Of a DNA stretch of 64,000 nt, positions 43,481-50,654 are shown piece by piece; position 1 is the first letter of the stretch; each line of letters begins with the position of its first letter. The DNA is taken from positions 3,596,001 to 3,660,000 of the forward strand of contig OZ243944.1 in NCBI GenBank assembly GCA_965214295.1. Reading direction: 5' to 3'. The translations under genes were made by a program, and so were the position numbers. The notes under the pieces were generated by a model, which worked only from the letters and a program-made list of their open reading frames with translations, was not told where the DNA came from and did not search any database. This stretch comes from JAJDUF01 sp965214295. Its GTDB lineage: Bacteria; Chloroflexota; UBA11872; UBA12225; JAJDUF01.

Positions 43481-43682
43481 TGCGGCTCAATGCCGGCCCA
43501 CGGTGGTCATCCCGCTCTTGCGGGCGCCACCGGGCAACGTCACCAGCGCCTAGCTCGCGGTTGCGCCCCGGCCGCGGTGAACGGCCGGGGAAGCTCCCTC
43601 CAGTACACATTGCTCGGTGATCGCTGCGATCATTGCACTGACCTGTCGTATGACTCGTCCCGGCTGCGGTTGGGCCAGCGGC

Positions 43683-43945
43683 CAAACAAAACGCCCCCCG
43701 CCCTTTCGGGACGGGAGGCATCGCCTCGCGCGGTTCCACCCGAATTCGCCGCGCCGCCCGATGGGGCAAGCGTGGCGCACTCGACGGCTACTATCCGGAG
43801 CTACCGGGGTCGGCTTACACAGCAATGCCCTGCCGCTCTGGCGCAGATTGCATGCCTTCAGCCGACCGGCTCGGAGGTGGTATCCCGGCCTCACGCCCGA
43901 GGGAGGCTTGCAGCCGGTGGCCTCCCCTCTCTGCCGCGCCACCGG
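43683..43945 (-). promoter_or_regulatory. T-box leader of thrS (Thr specifier ACC)
   Basis: On the minus strand the T-box GGGTGGAACCGCG lies at 43741-43729. Stem I (GGCAGAGAGGGGAGGCC, CCGGCTGCAAGCC) starts near 43940. The specifier region GGGATACCACCTCCGAG contains ACC around 43881-43876. A terminator GCCTCCCGTCCC-GAAA-GGGCGGGGGGC is followed by GTTTTGTTT. Confidence 0.88.
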
Positions 43946-43969
43946 ACCAGGACGTGTCCTCGTCAACGC

Positions 43970-44128
43970 CTATCGTATTCGCTTCACTTCCCAGTGTAGC
44001 ATACGCTCCCCAGGGACCAACCACTCACCGGAGACGATCCGTTCCCGGAGCGTTGCAAAACTGTTGCTGGCGACGAAGTCTGCCAGCACCCGACTGTCCG
44101 ACACCTGGAATGCCTTGGGGACGTACAT
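43970..44128 (-). pseudogene. Truncated PaiB-like (FMN-binding) N-terminal fragment
   Basis: Encodes 52 residues. MYVPKAFQVSDSRVLADFVA followed by SNSFATL matches the N-terminus of PaiB/FMN-binding split-barrel proteins, normally about 200 residues. After that it diverges and stops. It overlaps the thrS promoter region. A short real protein is possible but less likely. Confidence 0.45.
43993..44020 (-). promoter_or_regulatory. Promoter of the thrS T-box transcript
   Basis: On the minus strand TTGGTC, a 16-base spacer, TACACT, about 45 bases before stem I of the T-box. Confidence 0.45.
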
Positions 44129-44149
44129 GGTTTCGTATTCCCCTGCCGA

Positions 44150-45475
44150 TCAGACTATCGGATGGAGGTCCAGTGCCAGCGAGCGGAAATCGCGGACGCG
44201 GTGAATGGTCACCAGATCGTTGTCGTGCTGATTAGGCGCATGCTTCGCGGTGCGCGACGAGACCAGCAGGTCATCGCCGTCAACCAAGAGCGCGTTATAT
44301 TGAAAACCCTGTCCCGGACTGGGCCACATAGCAACACAGCCCGCCGGAAACCAGTTCAGCGCGTCCAGGCTGTACATGAGCATCAGAAATCGACGCTCGT
44401 TGCCGGCCCGTCCCTTGAGCAATCCCCGCGCTGCCATCTCCCGCCCCCACTCCAGGTCCTGCGTCCGCGTCGGCAGGCTGGTCGCTGCCCAGAAGTAGCC
44501 GTCCTGACACCCCAACGCCGCGCCACGCCCGGCACCATCCGTGCGGCTTGGGGCTGCCAGCGGCTCGTCGTGGATGATGTGAAAGTAGCAGTTGCCGGGC
44601 AGCGGATGAAACTGCGTAAACCGCAGCTCGATCTCGTCGCCATCGTCGACCACGTCGCAGACGGCGCAGAGATGCGCGTTCGTCTGCCGCTCGATGCGTA
44701 GCCGGACGAAAACGCGGATGCGGCCGTTGACGTTGACGACATTCGGCTCCAGCCAATGATCGCCGTGATCCGGTGGCCGGCCCGGAAACGACGCCAGCAG
44801 GTCGTCGCCATCGGCCGGATACACTTCGCCCTGCGCCACCTCATCGCGTAGCTCGGCGCTGAGGCCGGCCGGCGTGCCGGGGTACGTGAGATACGGCGAA
44901 ATGCGCCAGCGGGACCGGTCCAGCAAGTCAGCAGCAGCCAAATCACCGGCCACGACGACGATCCGTGACCCGGTGCGATTGAAGTTGCCGCCGGCGTTAG
45001 GAGCGCCCAACGCCCAATACAAGGTGTCGTCGCAGACAGCGTGGGGCGTATAGGTGTTCCAGAAGCGCCCCCTGAACAGCGTCACCGGCTCCTGCCAGTT
45101 GGCCCCCTCATCGTCGCTGGCCGTCAACACGATGTCCCCCCGACCGGGCCGGTTGCACAGCAGGTACAGCCGGTCGCGGTGAACGAACACCAGCCCGTCG
45201 TCGAGGTCCACCGACCCGCTCTCGTCCCACGTCCGGCCGCCGTCGTCGCTCGTGTAGAACACCGTCCCCAGCGCCCGCTCCGGGTGGCCCGGCGCCCGAC
45301 CGATCCGAGTGACCAAGGAGAAGCTGCAGAGCAGCCGTCCGCTGGCCAGCCGGAGTAGCGCCGGCGTTGCCGTGAACACGTCGGGATCGGCAATGTGCCG
45401 CACCACCGTATAGTCTTGCGCCAGCGGCGCGGCGTGGGGCGTGTACGCGGCGCGGCTCTTGGCGCTGTCAGTCAT
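44150..45475 (-). CDS. BNR-repeat / sialidase-fold protein
   Basis: 441 residues. Asp-box-like repeats of the six-bladed sialidase propeller are visible: YTSDDGGRTWDE (about 96-107) and TASDDEGANWQE (about 136-147). There is no signal peptide, so it is probably cytoplasmic. Substrate not predictable; it could act on glycosides or be non-enzymatic. GGAGCAAGCA precedes the ATG. An insertion APSRTDGAGRGAALG near residue 318 is encoded by a palindrome (44510-44552) of the family also found in glmS. Divergent from grdB, sharing its upstream region. Confidence 0.8.
   Translation of the reverse strand: MTDSAKSRAAYTPHAAPLAQDYTVVRHIADPDVFTATPALLRLASGRLLCSFSLVTRIGRAPGHPERALGTVFYTSDDGGRTWDESGSVDLDDGLVFVHRDRLYLLCNRPGRGDIVLTASDDEGANWQEPVTLFRGRFWNTYTPHAVCDDTLYWALGAPNAGGNFNRTGSRIVVVAGDLAAADLLDRSRWRISPYLTYPGTPAGLSAELRDEVAQGEVYPADGDDLLASFPGRPPDHGDHWLEPNVVNVNGRIRVFVRLRIERQTNAHLCAVCDVVDDGDEIELRFTQFHPLPGNCYFHIIHDEPLAAPSRTDGAGRGAALGCQDGYFWAATSLPTRTQDLEWGREMAARGLLKGRAGNERRFLMLMYSLDALNWFPAGCVAMWPSPGQGFQYNALLVDGDDLLVSSRTAKHAPNQHDNDLVTIHRVRDFRSLALDLHPIV
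44510..44552. repeat. Palindromic element inserted in frame in the sialidase-fold gene
   Basis: Minus strand: CCCCAAGCCGCAC, then GGATGGTGCCGGGCGTG, then GCGCGGCGTTGGGG. Same core as the elements in glmS and the D-aminoacylase gene. Confidence 0.7.
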
Positions 45476-45639
45476 TGCTTGCTCCGTAGCGTCGAGTTGC
45501 TACGCCGATTCTACAGCGGACACGGCCCTTTCGCTGTGTGCCGGGCACCGATTCCAGTAGAATATCCAACGGCAGCCGGTCGGCTGTGGCGCCACACCCG
45601 CGCGGCGCCGGTGTGAATGCTGGGCAGGGGAGTGCGTCC

Positions 45640-47001
45640 ATGACTGATAGCAACGTGCGCGTCGTCCATTATCTGAACCAGTTCTTTGCCGGGATCGGCG
45701 GTGAAGAGCAGGCTGGGCATCCGGTCGAGGCGCGACCGGGCGCGGCTGGTCCCGGTCGCGCGCTCCAGGCGCAGCTCGCTGGCCACGGCGACATCGTGGC
45801 CACGCTGATCGGTGGCGATAGTTACGTCAACGAGCAGCCCGCGGCCGCGCAAGCGGCCCTCCGGGCGGCGCTGACCGAGTGGCAGCCGGACGTGCTCGTC
45901 GCCGGACCGGCCTTCAATGCCGGGCGCTACGGCCTCGCGTGCAGCCTGGTGTGCCGGATCGCGCACGAGTTGGGCGTACCCGCCGTGACCGGCATGTACC
46001 CGGAAAACCCCGGGTTGACCGGCGAGCGCCTACACCTGGTCGCCGTGCCTACCAGCGATAGACCGCTGGACATGCAAGCGGCGCTCGCGGCCATGGCCCG
46101 CCTCGCGCTGAAGCTCGGTCGCGGCGAGGCTCTGGGGCCGGCCGAGGCGGAGGGCTACCTGCCGCGCGGATTGCGCGTGTTCGGTCAGCGGGAGGCGCCC
46201 GGCTACCGGCGCGCCCTCGACATGCTCGTGGCCAAGCTGAACGGGCAGCCCTTTCGGACCGAAGTGCCGATCCAAGTGCCGGAGCGCGTGGAGCCGGCGG
46301 CGCCCATCACCGACCTGGGGAGCGCGCAGATCGCCCTGGTGAGCACCGGCGGGTTGATCCCCAAGGGCAACCCCGAACGGCAGCTCAACGGCAACCCGCA
46401 CCGCTACTACCGCTACTCCGTCGTGGACCGGTCCACGTTGACGCCCCACGATTGGGAAGCCTTCCACGGTGGCTACTTCAACGGGACCGCCAGCGAGAAC
46501 CCGAACTACATCTGTCCCCTCCGCCATCTCCGCTACCTTGAAGCGGAGGGCGTCATCGGCGGGGTCTTCCCCGACATTTTCACCATGCCCGGCGTGGCGA
46601 CGCCCGTTGACAAGTCCAAGGCGTTCGGGGCCCGGCTCGGCCGGGAGCTACGCGAAGGCGGTGCCGACGGATGCTTCTTGGTTGCCACCTGAGGGACCTG
46701 TAATCGTTGCGGTGCAACGATGGCCAAGGAAATCGAACGGTACGGTATCCCGGTGGCGATGATCTCCGCCATTCACGGCCTCCCACTCACGACCGGCGCC
46801 AACCGGGTCATCCGGGGCGCCCGCATCGAGCACGTCTGCGGTAATCCCAACCTCGGTCCGGAGAAGGACTTCGCCTACGGGCTACGCATCGTGCAGACGG
46901 CCCTCCGTGCGTTGCAGACGGAGGTGAGCGGTCCGACGCTGTTCGACCCGGCCGACCTGGATGAAGTCGCAGCGGAGGCAGAGGTGAGCCATGCGTCTTG
47001 A
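45640..47001 (+). CDS. grdB: Glycine/sarcosine/betaine reductase component B, selenoprotein subunit (UGA = Sec at 46690-46692)
   Basis: 453 residues with Sec351, the position expected for GrdB. The N-terminus VVHYLNQFFAGIGGEEQA and the active-site sequence VAT-Sec-GTCNRCGATMAKEIE are diagnostic. In component B the selenocysteine with the GrdE pyruvoyl group activates the amine substrate and passes a carboxymethyl group to the Sec of GrdA. A perfect SECIS hairpin follows the UGA. ATG 45640 fits the family start; the frame is open further upstream to 45538 without a site. The 3' end overlaps grdE by 11 bases. Without Sec decoding it would be split into two ORFs at 46692. Confidence 0.95.
46703..46721 (+). 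promoter_or_regulatory. Bacterial SECIS hairpin of grdB
   Basis: ATCGTTGC - GGT - GCAACGAT is a perfect 8-bp stem whose GGU loop begins 19 bases after the UGA. The loop is identical to that of the Spx-like selenoprotein. Confidence 0.85.
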
Positions 47002-48280
47002 GCTAGGCACCTTCCCGGTACGCGACATCGTGTTCGGTGCCCACACGCGCTGGACCGATGGCTTGCTGGAAATAAGCCGCGATGAGCTGCTCGCCGCAGT
47101 ACGCGCCGATCCACGCATCGCCACAGTGGACCTGGAGCTGGCGCGGCCGGGCAAATCAGTCCGCATCTGGCCGCTGCGCGACGTCGTCGAGCCGCGCGTC
47201 AAGGTGGCGGGCGCCGGCGTCGCCTATCCTGGGGTCTGTGGCCGGCCCATCGAGACCGTCGGCGCGGGACGCACGCATCGGCTCTCCGGTATGGGCGTTG
47301 CCGAAGTGTCGGAAGTGAACTGGCACGAGGCCGGCGGCGATTTCGTCGAGGTCTTCATAGACATGTCCGGCCCCTGGGCCGAGCGCCTCCCGCTCGCCTC
47401 GCTGCTGAACCTCTGCGTTGTCGTCGAGCCGGACCCGGCGCTCGGCAACGACGCGAAAAACGAAGCGGTACATGCGGCGGTGCTGACCGTCGCGGATCGG
47501 CTGGCGGCGACCACCAAGGCCCTGGCACCACCGGAGCAAGCAGTCTATGAGCTACCGCCGGTGGACCCGGCACTGCCCCGCGTGGTCTACATCTGGTGCT
47601 TGCACTCACCGCAGGCGATGTCCGGCTCGCCCACGACCTGGTGTACCGCCACCTACGGCCTGACGCACCTGACGCCCCCCTGGCTACTGCATCCGAACGA
47701 AGTGCTCGACGGGGCAATTACCGGCCCCTATCGGTCGCCATTCGCCATGTCCTGGACCGTCATGAACAATCCCGCGCTCCGCGAGCTATACCGGCGACAC
47801 GGGGTAGACCTCAACTTCCTCGGCGTGATCGCCTTCCGTACCGAGTGGACGACCCAACACGAGAAGCAGCTGATGGCCAACCAGGCTGCAAAGATGACCC
47901 GTATGCTGGGCGCGCAGGGCGCTCTAGTCACCTGGGACGCCGGCGGCAACGAGTTCATCGAAGTGATTCGCACCGTGCAGGCGTGCGAGCGGCTGGGGAT
48001 CAAGACGGTGTTCATGACCGGCGAAGACTCCGCCGCCGGCGGCGTGCCGACCTTGCTGGAGCCACTCCCGGAGGCCGATGCCATCGTCAGCACCGGCTTC
48101 ATCTACAACGACCTCACCGACCTCAAATCCCTGCCGCCCGTAGAGCGCGTCATCGGCTCGGACCAACGGATTATCGGCCGCCTGCGCGATCAGCAGGTCC
48201 CCACCGCCGGTCCATTGGAGCCGCCCCGCCGCTACGACGACCATTATGGCTTCAATCGCTACAGTGGCCTGGAGGCGTAA
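46991..48280 (+). CDS. grdE: Glycine/sarcosine/betaine reductase component B, GrdE-type proprotein
   Basis: 429 residues. GrdE-type proteins are autocleaved to two subunits, leaving a pyruvoyl group from a cysteine that forms a Schiff base with the amine substrate. The start MRLELGTFPVRDIVFG, the mid block LVEPDPALGND-like VVVEPDPALGNDAKN, and CTATYGLTHL with candidate processing Cys218 fit the family; the C-terminal half (GVIAFRTEWTTQHEKQLMAN, TWDAGGNEFIEVIRTVQACE) is typical. Overlaps grdB by 11 bases with GGAGG just upstream, so B subunits are made together. Substrate (glycine, sarcosine or betaine) cannot be assigned from sequence alone. Confidence 0.92.
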   Translation: MRLELGTFPVRDIVFGAHTRWTDGLLEISRDELLAAVRADPRIATVDLELARPGKSVRIWPLRDVVEPRVKVAGAGVAYPGVCGRPIETVGAGRTHRLSGMGVAEVSEVNWHEAGGDFVEVFIDMSGPWAERLPLASLLNLCVVVEPDPALGNDAKNEAVHAAVLTVADRLAATTKALAPPEQAVYELPPVDPALPRVVYIWCLHSPQAMSGSPTTWCTATYGLTHLTPPWLLHPNEVLDGAITGPYRSPFAMSWTVMNNPALRELYRRHGVDLNFLGVIAFRTEWTTQHEKQLMANQAAKMTRMLGAQGALVTWDAGGNEFIEVIRTVQACERLGIKTVFMTGEDSAAGGVPTLLEPLPEADAIVSTGFIYNDLTDLKSLPPVERVIGSDQRIIGRLRDQQVPTAGPLEPPRRYDDHYGFNRYSGLEA

Positions 48281-48301
48281 GCAGCGCATGGTGCTCCAGT
48301 G

Positions 48302-48428
48302 CCGGCAGCCAAAGCCGCACCACTCGCGGGCCAAAACTCCGGCGGTCGCAGGCCCCCGCTGTCTGTCCAGCAGGGCCGGAGTTTTGGCCCGCGACACCTG
48401 GCACCATCCGTGCGGCTTTGGCTGCCGG
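48302..48428. mobile_element. 127-bp nested palindromic element, copy 2 (between grdE and grdC)
   Basis: Perfect 19-bp outer arms CCGGCAGCCAAAGCCGCAC / GTGCGGCTTTGGCTGCCGG and inner arms CGGGCCAAAACTCCGG / CCGGAGTTTTGGCCCG. It is the reverse orientation of the copy at 3364-3490 and the same length. It separates the component B genes from grdC. Confidence 0.9.
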
Positions 48429-48465
48429 GAAACCCCACCCCCTTCCTAACCATTGACTGACCACG

Positions 48466-49926
48466 ATGTCACAGCTGACCCCGCACCGAGTAGTCGTCAA
48501 GGACGTGCGCTATCTGCTGGCGCACGTGCCCGGCCTGGTGGAGCACGGCTCCAAGCCCGTGCGTGAGCTACTACGAGACGCGGCGCTGCGCGAGCAGCTG
48601 GGGGCACGGCTCCGCTCGTTCGACGACGCCGTAGCCTATCCACCGCATCGAGTGTTTGTCGGTGCCCGCCCCCCCGAGGACCTGTGGGCGCTGGAGCGGC
48701 CGTGGTGGCACTCGCCAGCCGACGCGCCGCCCGTCGCTCCCGACGGCTCCTGCCGCGGACCGTTCGGCGAGCTGCTGTCGGAAACGCCGTTTTACGGCTT
48801 CCTCAAGATCGCCGACAACTTCGACCTCGTGACGCTCTCCGAGGAGTTCACGGAGGATGCCCGGGCCGTCCTCGCCCACCACCCGCTCATCACGCCGGAC
48901 GATCTCACCCGACTCGGCACGGGGCAGCCGTTGGCACGTATCGAGCAGTCCGAGGCGGCGCTACCGCTGGTGTTGGGCGACGGGCGCTTGGTGGGCTGCA
49001 TTCGGAGCGACCACGAGCAGGACACCTCGCTGGCAGCGGATGTGCTGCTGGAGAACCTTACTTGCAAGGCAACGGCCGTGCTGGCCCTGCGCGCGCTCTT
49101 GCACGCCGGCCCGGTACCGGCCGACCAGGTGGAATACCTCATCAACTGCGGCGAGGAGGCGGTCGGCGACCGCTATCAGCGCGGCGGCGGCAACTTGGCC
49201 AAGGCCGTCGGCGAGCTATCCGGCTGTGTGCAGGCGACCGGCGCCGATGTCAAGGCGTTCTGCTGCGGCCCGGTGCATGCGCTCGTTATCGCGGCCGGGT
49301 TGGTCGCGTCCGGCCTGTTCCGCGAGGTAGCGGTCGTCGGCGGTTGCTCGCTGGCGAAGCTGGGTATGAAGTTCTTGGGGCATCTGAAGCACGATCAGCC
49401 GATTTTGGAAGACGTGCTCGCCGGGGTTGCTATCCTGGTCGGCGCCGACGATGGGCACAGCCCGGTCTTACGGCTCGATAGCGTCGGTAAGCATCCGGTG
49501 AGTGCCGGCGCGTCCCAGCAAGCCATCTTCCAAGCACTGGTCGCCGAACCGTTGCAGCGGCTGGGCTGGCGCTTCGATGCGATTGACCGCTACGCGACCG
49601 AGCTACACGACCCGGAGATCACCGAGCCGGCGGGCAGCGGAGACGTGCCCCTGCTCAACTATCGGCTGATCGGCGCCTTGGCGACGCTCAACGGCGAGCT
49701 GAAACGGGAGGCGATCCCCGACTTTGTGGCGGCCCACGGGCTGCCGGGCTTCGCGCCGACCCAGGGGCACATCGCCTCGGCCGTGCCGTATCTTGGTCAC
49801 GCCATTGCCGGCTTGACCGCAGGGACATTACAGCGGGTGATGTTCCTGGCCAAGGGCAGTCTGTTCCTCGGCCGCATGACCCAGCTAGCCGACGGTCTCT
49901 CCTTTGTACTTGAGCGTAGAACGTAG
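48466..49926 (+). CDS. grdC: Glycine/sarcosine/betaine reductase component C, beta subunit (GrdC)
   Basis: 486 residues, thiolase/KAS-III-like. FDDAVAYPPHRVFVGARPPE, ILENLTCKATAVL-like VLLENLTCKATAVLALRALL, EEAVGDRYQRGGGNLAKAVG and CCGPVHALVIAAGLVASGLF match GrdC. Component C takes the carboxymethyl-selenoether of GrdA and releases acetyl phosphate using phosphate. The usual partner subunit GrdD, about 390 residues, is not found next to it or anywhere in the window. The gene is followed 34 bases later by grdA. Confidence 0.92.
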   Translation: MSQLTPHRVVVKDVRYLLAHVPGLVEHGSKPVRELLRDAALREQLGARLRSFDDAVAYPPHRVFVGARPPEDLWALERPWWHSPADAPPVAPDGSCRGPFGELLSETPFYGFLKIADNFDLVTLSEEFTEDARAVLAHHPLITPDDLTRLGTGQPLARIEQSEAALPLVLGDGRLVGCIRSDHEQDTSLAADVLLENLTCKATAVLALRALLHAGPVPADQVEYLINCGEEAVGDRYQRGGGNLAKAVGELSGCVQATGADVKAFCCGPVHALVIAAGLVASGLFREVAVVGGCSLAKLGMKFLGHLKHDQPILEDVLAGVAILVGADDGHSPVLRLDSVGKHPVSAGASQQAIFQALVAEPLQRLGWRFDAIDRYATELHDPEITEPAGSGDVPLLNYRLIGALATLNGELKREAIPDFVAAHGLPGFAPTQGHIASAVPYLGHAIAGLTAGTLQRVMFLAKGSLFLGRMTQLADGLSFVLERRT

Positions 49927-49960
49927 TCCGCTGCACAATACGACGCAGGAGTACGGTGCT

Positions 49961-50446
49961 GTGACGGCAAACAAGGTTGCGTTGACGGGGAAGAAGGTAG
50001 TGGCGCTCGGCGAGCGCGACGGGGTGCCCGGCCCGGCCATCGCCGCGTGCGCTCGCGGTGCCGGGGCGGACGTGATACTGGAGGATACCTACTGTTTCGT
50101 CTGAACGTCCGCCGGAGCGCTTGACCTGGATGGTCAACAGAACATCAAGCGGGTAGTTGACGACCTCGGCCGCGACGAGGTGGTGGTACTCCTCGGTACT
50201 CCGAACGCGGAAAGCAGTCAGGTCTACGGCCTGACGGTAACGGAGGGCGACCCGGCATGGGCCGGCGCACTGGCCGGCACGGCCCTGGGGCTGCCGGTGT
50301 ATCACATCACCGAGCCGGAGATCGCCGCGCAGGTGCCGCCGGAGGTGTATGCCCAGGAGGTCGGCATCTCCGAGATGGTGCTCGATACGGAAGGAATCGC
50401 CACCGCCCTCCGCGCGGTTCGTGACGGTGACGCTGCGCCATCCTGA
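49961..50446 (+). CDS. grdA: Glycine/sarcosine/betaine reductase selenoprotein A (UGA = Sec at 50102-50104)
   Basis: 161 residues. VVALGERDGVPGPAIAACAR and the active site EDTYCFV-Sec-TSAGALDLDGQ are the GrdA signature, with Sec48. GrdA carries the carboxymethyl group from component B to component C and is re-reduced by thioredoxin. The GTG start has AGGAG nine bases upstream. A SECIS-like hairpin follows the UGA. Two-thirds of the protein lies after the UGA and is highly family-like (VVVLLGTPNAESSQVYGLTV), so this is not a stop. Confidence 0.96.
50121..50137 (+). promoter_or_regulatory. Bacterial SECIS hairpin of grdA
   Basis: TTGACC - TGGAT - GGTCAA forms a 6-bp perfect stem. The loop starts 23 bases after the UGA and has GG in it. 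Confidence 0.75.
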
Positions 50447-50515
50447 TCCGCGAACACAGCGGCCAGGCCGGGTGCAGCCTGCTGCATTCCTACGTGGATA
50501 CCGTAATCCGAGCAG

Positions 50516-50625
50516 ATGAATCCTGAACAACAAGCGCGGGTACACATAGATCGGCTGCTGGAGCAGGCCAGGAATCCAGTCGAGGCGTGATCGGGTACGG
50601 CTGTTCCCATTGGTTGCCTTAGTAC
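50516..50625 (+). pseudogene. Decayed fragment resembling the grdB 5' region, with an HsdR-like 24-codon start
   Basis: From GAGCAGG at 50560 about 50 bases match grdB 45707-45757 at roughly 78% identity without gaps, but with an in-frame stop. Overlapping it, ATG 50516 opens a 24-codon frame MNPEQQARVHIDRLLEQA, which looks like the N-terminus of type I restriction subunit R. One of the two readings may be chance. Confidence 0.45.
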
Positions 50626-50654
50626 CTAACAGACGCTATCCGGGGTAAGAGCTT

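Noticed and set aside
45557..45640. Promoter or glycine riboswitch upstream of grdB
   Set aside because: A TAGAAT is present at 45558 but without a credible -35, and no glycine riboswitch core motif can be seen.
46690..46720. grdB UGA as a nonsense mutation or sequencing error
   Set aside because: The same codon is Sec in all GrdB proteins known to me, and a perfect SECIS hairpin follows.
47596..48456. ORF in another frame of grdE running into the 127-bp element
   Set aside because: It is a shadow of grdE; the peptide GSQSRTTRGPKL arises only because the element is open in this frame.
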